From contig KB307090.1 of the NCBI GenBank assembly GCA_000328365.1, positions 4,135 through 68,134 on the forward strand: a DNA stretch of 64,000 nt, given 5' to 3'. The notes under the pieces are model-generated. The model did no database searches. It saw only the letters and a program-made list of their open reading frames with translations, and had not been told where the DNA came from. Position 1 is the stretch's first letter; each line of letters begins with the position of its first letter. A program made the translations under genes and the position numbers. Of the stretch, positions 51,601 to 64,000 are shown piece after piece. Source of the DNA: Capitella teleta. Lineage: Eukaryota; Annelida; Polychaeta; Capitellidae.

Positions 51601-52015
51601 CCCTTGAACTTGTTTATCTGACAACCATCTCCTTCCCGTGACTTAAATAATTAAATAATTAATTATTAAATAATTAGAATAATCCTAATTCCGGCATTCA
51701 GAATAATCGGAATATTCAGGATATTTTTGGTGCTCAGAAAAATCCAAATTAATCCGAATATTCAGAATTAACATTATATGTAAAAAAGCAGAACATTCAA
51801 AATAATCAGCATATGCAGAATAATCAAAATAATACAAAATTCGACCTGGAATATGGCTTATATGGAAATTTCAATGAATGTATTATTTACTATTCGCTCT
51901 CTTAATTGTGTACTCGCAGATCCCGAGAAACTATGCTAGATGAAGATGAAGTACGACCATGACGAAACTGCATGCTATTACATTTAAATGAAAGGCAATT
52001 CTGTTACATGCTCTA

Positions 52016-52094
52016 AATCGTGATGAGCTCAATAAAAGACGCTGCTGCTGATCTCTAGGGGCAGTTGTGACTCGATCAGTATGTTGTGTTGTGA
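52016..52094 (+). repeat. Left inverted repeat of the gypsy fragment
   Basis: 79 bp, the reverse complement of 53001-53079 with about two mismatches. Confidence 0.9.
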
Positions 52095-53000
52095 CCGAAC
52101 AGAACATGGGCATTTATCTCTGTTGAGCCTCAGATTATTCGCTTTGATTTGGTCGAGTGCTGCTCTTAAATTTCGTTCATGTTGTTCCCGTGATTTGCCC
52201 CAGACAATACTGTCGTCAGCAAATGTACTGACGCCATTAAGTCCTTGGAATATATGGTTTACAGTTTTGTGGTATATTCCTGGTGCGGACGAAATTCCAA
52301 ATGGTAATCGCTTATAACGATACCGGCCGAAGGGGGTGATAAATGTGCAGAGCTTGCTGCTTGGATCGTCAAGTTCGAGTTGCCAAAATCCCTGGGCGGC
52401 GTCTAACTTGTAGAAATATTTCGCTCCCGCGAGCTGGACGATCATCTCTTCTCTTGTTGGCATCTGGAAGTGCTGTCGTCGAATCGCCTTATTTAGTGGT
52501 CGAGGGTCAATGCATACTCTAAGCTTGCCTGATTTCTTCTTCACAATCACAATAGCGCTCACCCACGGCGTTGGTTCGTCGACCTTGGTGATGACGCCAA
52601 GTTTCTCCATCCGCTGTAATTCCAGCCGCAGTGGTTCACGAAGTGCAAATGGCACTTTGCGACAGGCGGTTGCTGTAGGTGAGACACTCATCAGTGTCGA
52701 TGGAATGCTTTCCTGGCAAGCAGCCAAGTCCCTGGAACAACTCCTTGTATTCTTCAAAAATCTCTTCCGCTTCTTTTTGCACCTTTTTATCACAGCATCA
52801 GCGTCGTTGTAGGCATGGCAAACACCTCTGGGTAGCACGAGTAGTAGTCGACAATCACTAGGTAATTGTGGCCGTTCAAGGAGCACAGATCCATCCCAAC
52901 CTTCTGGAACGGTCGGGTGGGCACTTGATGAGGCTGCAAAGGTTCTCTTTGCTGGGAGGCACTGTACTTAATACACTGATTGCAGCTTTTTACAATCTTC

Positions 53001-53079
53001 TCACAACACAACACACTGATCGAGTCACAACTGCCCCGAGAGATCAGCAGCAGCGTCTTTTATTGAGCTCATCACGATT
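53001..53079 (-). repeat. Right inverted repeat of the gypsy fragment
   Basis: 79 bp, the reverse complement of 52016-52094 with about two mismatches. Confidence 0.9.
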
Positions 53080-54420
53080 AACTCATTTAGATCATGTAAC
53101 AAATTCCAAGAAGGCTCACGAGTCTATAGGGTATATGCATCAAGAGATTGTAACCTAATTGTTTAGTTTCATATAAATCTCCACTCTTTGGATAAAATAA
53201 CCTGCAAACTAGTATTTCGCTAGATTTTAGGCCTAAATCTCGTCTCAGCTTGGATGCAGATGTTGGATGCAGATTGAATCAAGTTTTTCAGGAGTAAAAT
53301 CTGTATTTCTTCCTTAATTCAAAAGAACAATTGTTCAATGGCATTACATTTACATTCATTATTATCAGCATCTACAATCACAATGGCCATTTCCATTTTC
53401 TGCTTCATTGATACATTGCAATATTGTTGCTCAGTATTGTTCAACTTTTATTTGTTCAATTTTTAAGGGTTTTTTCCCCTCAATTATTATTTGTTTGTTG
53501 TTGCTTTATTTCATTTATATTCTTCTCATAAAGTTTCCGATCGGCAGTCTGTATGTGGCGAAGTCGCGAATGAACCGCAGTGAATTAAATTGTACTGAGT
53601 GAAAATGGATCTTGGTTGGCCGACAAAACAGGACGAATGTGGGAGTAAGGGCTCGTGTGATTGGCTGTCGCGTTGTACCAGAGATGTGTTCAAATGCACC
53701 AATATCTTAGCTATCGATTGCACCATCTATTAAGTACATATTATTAATTATATTTTACAAGTGTGTTTTTACCACAGCAACCAGCTAAGAAGAAATTGGG
53801 CGCTAATGGCCATCTTTTTCACAACGTCGTAACAATCAAGAAAAATTAATGACGTGTTTTCACTTTTCCCCTACATTAGTAGAAGCCAAATTTCGTCATA
53901 ATCCCGAAAATTCACTAGGTTCGATCAGAATCCGATTTCAAAGATCTCTCGAGAAAAAAACCTCTCAGTGATCTAATGCACGGAAATAGCGTATTTAGAG
54001 CACTTCTCTCAGTCAGAACATTATCAATTTGCCATGGTAACGGCGGTAACTCCATTTTTCTCAGCTTTCAATTTCCTGACAGTAGCATTTTAGCATTATT
54101 TCCACTGATACTAATGGCTGCAACTTCACCCTTTGGAGATAATTGTTATGTTTTTTTTTTTTTTTTTTTGGAACAGTGGAAATTGATTCTGCTACACCAT
54201 GCAATAGATGGGTCAATTTTTTGTGGTTGCAACTTATTTCGTTGTCAGACGTCACATATTTTCTTGGGTATGACTCGCTTGTGTTATGTTGAATATTTAT
54301 AAAATGCACAGACAAAATTGCTAAGTAGAACACACACACTTGAACTAAAAAAAAAAAAAAAAAATAAAAGTAGCATGGAGCTAAATCAGAATTCAATTAA
54401 ACAATTTACAATTTCAAATG
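53080..54420. other. AT-rich spacer, nothing recognised
   Basis: 1.3 kb with a poly-T run at about 54149-54168 and a poly-A run at about 54348-54364. The longest open frame (about 110 codons) runs through these homopolymers and is not taken as a gene. Confidence 0.45.
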
Positions 54421-54426
54421 TTTATT
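54421..54426 (-). promoter_or_regulatory. Poly(A) signal of DNA ligase I
   Basis: AATAAA on the minus strand 22 nt after the ligase stop codon, giving a very short 3' UTR. Confidence 0.7.
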
Positions 54427-54448
54427 GCAAAATAATTATTGATCAAGA

Positions 54449-59023
<4,575 letters not shown>

Positions 59024-61625
59024 CTGCAAGATTCAATCGTGAATTAGACAATGGTTTAGTGAACAGATAGTCAGAATGAAAAGCCAATGGGGATTTATTT
59101 GGGTGGGATTTGCGTGATAAATTTACATTTGGGTGTAATTTATTACGGTTAGGTACTACCGTTTGCATGAGATGAATGGGAGGGGGGGGGGGGGTGTGGG
59201 CTCTTGTATTGCATAATATTTTCAGGGTTCAAGATATCCGGATTTGCTCGAACCGCGTTGAAATCTCGGTTCACATGCATTAGGGGCCTGCCATCACACA
59301 GCGTGGAGCTTCACAGCTTCACACGCCAAGCGTGTGATCGAAGGGGAAGAACTCACGCATAGCAATAGCATCATCAGTTTAAGCTCCGATGAAGCAAATT
59401 TACAGTGAATAGAATGAAAAGATGTTCATATCTTCATTGACTACCAATTCGATTGATCAGCGGAACTGCAGTGAAATACCTACACACAAGTCCTCAAACG
59501 TATCTAATGCTTTGCGCATATCTAAGAATTCGCGAAGTGTTGCAGGCAATGTGCTGATTAGGCCACCAAGGAAAGAAGCGAGCTTCAATCAGCGGTGTAA
59601 TGTGTTAAAGAGAGGCCTCGGTTTTCAGGTGATGGATAAACGAAAGCAAATGCTTTCGATTTCGACAATCTCGCGGGTAATCTACAACAGGAAGCAGTAA
59701 AATACAGCCGAAAACCAAGAGCACCCGACGAAAGTTTGCGCGAATGAAACAAGGGCTAAGTTTGTGTGTATCATATTTCGATACACTTGATCACGAAATG
59801 TTTCACAAACAAACAAGATCAAATAGTAGGCAAATGAACGAAGACAGCGCGCCATGTGCTATAGCTCAACACGTGCTTCACACTAGTCGGTTGCCTAGCA
59901 TGTATCAACACTTCCCGCTCAAGAATTCTCACAACGCGGGAAAACATACTTTTCCCGCCATTCATTCATCCGGAGTCAAGCGAATCAGGAAGGATGTTCA
60001 TTTTTCAGGTTAGTAAGAATTCTCCAGAGTCGTATATTTAAAAAAAAGGAGAAATATCAGGAGAACGATGGATCTTACAGCTGACCTTGTTGAATGCGTA
60101 ATGAGATATTTCTATAATAAAATGTAAACTTTATGACATTTCAAATAAAAAATATTTCCTAATTAATTCATCAAGTTTCGACGAACGAATTATTTGAGTT
60201 AGTGAGGATTGTTTTATGTATGATGCAAGCAAACATTTAAGTCAGACTTGAATGAAACAATTCGCAACGATATAGGTATTACATAACGAATCTTTCATAT
60301 TTCGGTGAGTAAGACTTGTATTAAATTCGTTGTCAAGGGTCAATCAACATAATAGGCCAAGCGTATATTCTCTTCGAATAAAGTTGTCCGAAATACTAAT
60401 ACACCGTTCGTCTAATAGCCAGTACGTAAGTTATGCATATGACATTTAATTGCCTGGCAATAGGGGGCCGAATCAGCCCATTGAAGAATCGACCAAACCC
60501 AAGCAGAGATAGGAGAGGGGAGGGGGGCGGATGATAAACACATCGCTAAACATTAACGTCAATCTCATCCGATTTGCCAAACCAATTTATCCTGAAAAAA
60601 AAAATGCAACTCCAGCTGTTGAGTTATCATGGTGCAATGCCGATGATTGCCCCGAAAAATCCGCGAAGCAGCAAGGAACCGATCGATATTCACTGGTGAT
60701 TGGCAGACGTAGAAACGGGGCAGCAAATGAAATCGAAAAGGACAATGGTCGTGTTGAATTGGCCCTCGACGCAAATTCGGATGGAGAGCGTGTTTGTCCG
60801 GATAACTCCTCGCTATTGACGTCGACGACACCCGCGTCCAACGCAATATGTCGGTGGACGCTGTGCAAATAATCGCCCAAGGGTCAAGTGGTCAGATTGC
60901 TTTTGTCGGATGTATTGGCTGGCGTGAAACATGTAGTTCTTGCATTGGAGGTATCGTGCGTTGATTGAATTCAACTGGTCGTCGTTTCCAAGGAGTCGAT
61001 TTTTAATTCAAGCGGAATCCTCATTACAAAACAGGTCATGTTGAAAGGCGAGGACTCCTCGTGCAGTGCACAGGCACCAACAACGCGATTAGCCTCTCGC
61101 CATATCACAACGAAACAATCAGATAATTACAAGAAACTAAATACTCCCAAACCCACCAAAAAACCCATGCCTTTCTGAGCATGTCTCCAAACAGCTTCTC
61201 AGCGTAATTCTGCGTGAAGCCACCTATAAGCCCCGCCCCTCAACCAAAGCCAACAACACTGTTAAGTAGGCGTGGTTATTGATGAGCACATGCAAAAGCG
61301 TCATCCGTCATGGTCTCACTTTCCCCGACGGAATAAAAAGACGAAGAAGAAGCAAAAAGATCTTCACTTTTAGGCGAAATAGAGATGCCGGCTCACGAAT
61401 GCCCTCCGCGTGTCCCTCCAGATTAGCCGCGTGGCGAGGCCTTTGATTGGGGGTGAAGTCAGTTGTTAGGGCCCCGATTGCTCGCTCCCACGGCGACCAC
61501 AAAAGACGCGTCGATGAAGAGCGAACGGAGCACCTGCGATCCGCGCATTGGCATGCGGCCCTCGCTCTCACATCATCCCGACACATCAGCGTCCGTAGCT
61601 CAGCCTGCGCATTCTGCTCTTCCAG
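59024..61625. other. Interval expected to hold the ligase 5' exons and the C1q promoter
   Basis: 2.6 kb between two diverging genes. At least one ligase coding exon should lie here or beyond the window, but I could not identify it. A G-run occurs near 59179. CTCTTCCAG directly before the C1q ATG looks like a splice acceptor, so a 5'-UTR exon of that gene may also be here. Confidence 0.45.
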
Positions 61626-62864
61626 ATGAGTCCGTGCTTCCAGACGCTCCTACTCTCGGTGCTCCTGCCGTTCCTGCATGGCACCTCCACGTTCAACCCC
61701 TACCAGCAGGCGAAGAACGATTACAACAACTTCAAGGATAAACCCATCCAGGGACCCAGCCCCACATCATGTGGCTGCATGGTGGGCGCTTCCGGTCCAC
61801 CCGGGGTGCCTGGGGTTCCAGGCATGCACGGCCGCACTGGCCTGGACGGTCGCAAGGGCGAGAAGGGTGACGAGGGCCTGAAAGGCGACCAGGGCCCACC
61901 GGGTGAGCATTTACCTGCATGTATACAATGTATATGAGTGCTTCTGGTTGTGTTTATAACATTCTAAGTGTTTTATATTATGAGGGATATCTTTTTAACA
62001 CTCGCTGCTATGTATATTGTATATATCTGAGGCGTCAGGGTCGATTAGTGAGTTATGAAGAATGAATGCAATTACTCGCGCATCTGAGCGCTGAATGGAA
62101 ACAGACTTTTGCTACAAATGATGCTTTTTAACTGTTTCTGCTGGAACAGGAAACCTCTACAAGCAGAGTTCTCAGCGAGGCTGTAGCTCTGTTTACAAAC
62201 TTATTATGATTTTATGAATGGGGGCTGGGTTCACTTAGCAACCCCTTCCCTCTCACGGTGCGTTCAGTATACTAACAAGTACACCCGATTGTCTCATACA
62301 TCAGGTCCTGTCGGTCCAACCGGACTGGAAGGCGCTCAGGGGAACAGAGGAAGGAAAGGGGTGCCTGGAGACACGGGCAAGGACGGTGGTCCCGGGGGAA
62401 AAGGCGCCAAAGGAGAGCGGGGCTACTCCGGCCTGCAGGGCCCCGTCGGCCCGAGGGGAGAAGCAGCGCGCGGCCCTCGCAAGGTGGCCTTCTCGGTGGC
62501 TCGCAGCACGCGTCTCGGACCAGTCCTACAAGACACGACGATCACGTTCGACGTACAGTACACGAATGTTGGCGACGGTTTTGACGTGTACTCGTCGCAT
62601 TTCGTGTGCAAACACAACGGCACGTATCTGTTTGCCACGCACATCTTAGGCCAGAACGAGAAAGACGTTTATGCCTGGATCATGTTCAACGACAAACACA
62701 AAGTTCCTCTGCACGGTGACGGCCGCGCGGGGTACGGCACGGGCAGCCAGACGGTCATTCTGCAGCTGAGAGTAGATGACCACGTGTGGGTCCAGTTGAG
62801 CAAAGACTCAGGTTTACTCAATGATTACACAACGTTCTCTGGTTATTTGCTCTTTGAAGAATAG
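61626..62864 (+). CDS. Secreted collagen/C1q-domain protein
   Basis: Two exons, 61626-61902 and 62305-62864, joined inside a Gly codon (G|GT), giving 278 aa. Order: signal peptide ([19 protein letters not shown]), a short linker with SCGCM whose cysteines could link chains, 31 uninterrupted Gly-X-Y triplets, then a C-terminal C1q domain of about 130 residues (KVAFSVARS start; [15 protein letters not shown] and FSGYLLFEE end). The length and layout match short-chain C1q/TNF-type and complement C1q-like proteins, which form trimers outside the cell and bind ligands through the C1q head. The intron interrupts the collagen stretch. Which subfamily it belongs to cannot be told by eye. A candidate poly(A) signal AATAAA is at 63525-63530. 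Confidence 0.93.
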
Positions 62865-64000
62865 AAATTGTGTTTCTGGTTTTATTTTTTTATTTTTTTT
62901 TTCTATCGTTATGTTTGAGCTGTATCACGGGTAGAGTACACCCAATTGTTGTCAATGTTTGGTTCTCCTTGTTCTTGCTCTCCCGACTGTTGATTGTGCT
63001 CAAGAGTTTTAATTGGTATAAATATGTTACGTGTACATAGCAAATAATGCATGTGTTATGATATTCGTAAAAATATATCCTCAAAAATAATTTCAACTCT
63101 ATCTTTATCAGTGTAAATATGATAATTATTAGATTGTAAGTTTGCAACATAAGCGTGCGCTTAATATCCCTATACAACTGATAATTAGAATCGTTCCCTG
63201 GCTTGATTTATTATTTGGCTATTTATGGATTTTATGTCATTGTTCATAATTATTATTATTAATTTATTATTATGCATGTGATGTTGTTCATTTTGTACCT
63301 TCACAGTGTATTATCTTAATCTGCCGAACTAGCGATATATTTGATGGTGAAAAACAGGAGTCGTAACACATTTATTAATTTACATCTATTTTTGTGTTCT
63401 TCCACAAATTACCTTTTGGGCAACTATGTTTAACATTAATCGTGTTTTGATATTTATCATTACAGTAACAAACACTAGCCTCAGTTATAATACGGAGTAA
63501 TGCCCACTTGATAAAAGTAGCATCAATAAATATTTAAATTATCTATCCAGATTTTGATTTTTTTTGTTCTTCTGAAATTCTTCTGAATTCTCCCGACAAA
63601 AACTGACAGTGGCATACTAGTATTGCCACTCACCATGGTTGGCGACCATCAATGCATTCTTTTAGATTTAAAAATTAAATTGAAAACCAAGCTAGGCCTT
63701 CTTTTTATAGCTGAGCAATATCCTGTAAATTCGTGCAAGAAAGTGTATTTATCGTAAATTTTTTTTAATTTACATTCGTAATTGCCTGAAAGATGAATTA
63801 ACAGGTGTTAATGAAACCAATACTGTTTGTCACAAAGTACTTACAGAGATTTCAGTCCATTTACACCTTGTGCCATTACCCGTAAGAATCTGTGAATGAT
63901 CGATATCTCCGCACTCTCTATGAAACGACATATATTTCTTGATTTAATTTGATTTAAATAGAATTAAGAAATAATACCTCTATGCTCATATCATTTCTTA
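62865..64000. other. 3' flank of the C1q gene, AT-rich
   Basis: It contains the probable 3' UTR, with AATAAA at 63525-63530. Nothing else is recognised up to the window end. Confidence 0.5.

Larger units (their letters stand above)
52016..53079 (-). mobile_element. Rearranged Ty3/gypsy pol fragment with inverted 79-bp ends (fossil)
   Basis: The minus strand encodes part of a Ty3/gypsy integrase (about 53014-52790; VGMDLCSLNGHNYLVIVDYY) followed by part of a reverse transcriptase (about 52750-52029; KLRVCIDPRPLNKAI, YKRLPFGISSAPGIY, TFADDSIVWG). This is the reverse of the usual order, in which integrase comes last. Both ends carry the same 79-bp sequence in inverted orientation with an AATAAA inside, probably LTR pieces. 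The copy is broken and incomplete, with several breaks, and is not a working element. The near identity of the two ends suggests the rearrangement is young. Confidence 0.85.

Noticed and set aside
54061-54396. 111-codon minus-strand open frame
   Set aside because: It is built largely on the poly-A/poly-T runs, with no family resemblance.
60593-60640. PCNA-binding-like motif QLELHFFF on the minus strand as a ligase N-terminus
   Set aside because: It is produced by a T-run and lies in a frame without conserved flanks or a splice donor in the required phase; chance is more likely.

Overview
The window is animal (metazoan) nuclear DNA. Evidence: spliced genes with GT-AG introns, and animal-type families including a class C metabotropic glutamate-type receptor, a collagen/C1q secreted protein, bystin and DNA ligase I. 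Many introns are only about 45-60 nt while intergenic space is long. No tRNA, rRNA, operon or CRISPR structure was found. The tiny introns, moderate GC and gene content would suit a non-bilaterian such as a sponge, but that is inference and the species cannot be read from the sequence.

Layout. 1-0.66 kb: nested tandem repeats. 1.7-16.4 kb, minus: a complete 11-exon metabotropic glutamate-like receptor (933 aa) whose first coding exon is separated from the rest by a 10.6-kb intron. 16.4-28.1 kb: no gene recognised; it holds an eight-copy array of a 34-bp CCAAT-containing unit and a SINE with a 12-bp target duplication. 28.1-30.1 kb, plus: bystin, 9 exons, 450 aa. 30.1-38.4 kb: no host gene; a Tc1/mariner relic at 31.7-32.4 kb. 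38.4-45.0 kb, plus: a five-exon gene assembled here from matching splice phases that encodes an unrecognised type I single-pass membrane protein (455 aa) with a very acidic tail; its first intron carries a hAT relic with a perfect 8-bp target duplication. 48.9-50.0 kb, minus: a leucine-rich-repeat protein with hydrophobic C-terminal segments. 51.1-53.1 kb: broken, rearranged Ty3/gypsy fragments with 79-bp inverted ends. 54.4-59.0 kb, minus: DNA ligase I, 16 exons found, N-terminus not located. 61.6-62.9 kb, plus: collagen/C1q protein, 278 aa.

Bystin (small ribosomal subunit assembly) and DNA ligase I (replication and repair) are housekeeping genes. The receptor, the type I membrane protein, the LRR protein and the C1q protein act at or outside the cell surface. 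Nothing shows that these neighbours work together. The most interesting points are that the receptor keeps the alpha-amino-acid contacts of mGlu receptors but has lost the basic residues that hold the glutamate side chain, and that the acidic-tail membrane protein has no family I can name; both end in PDZ-ligand-like residues.
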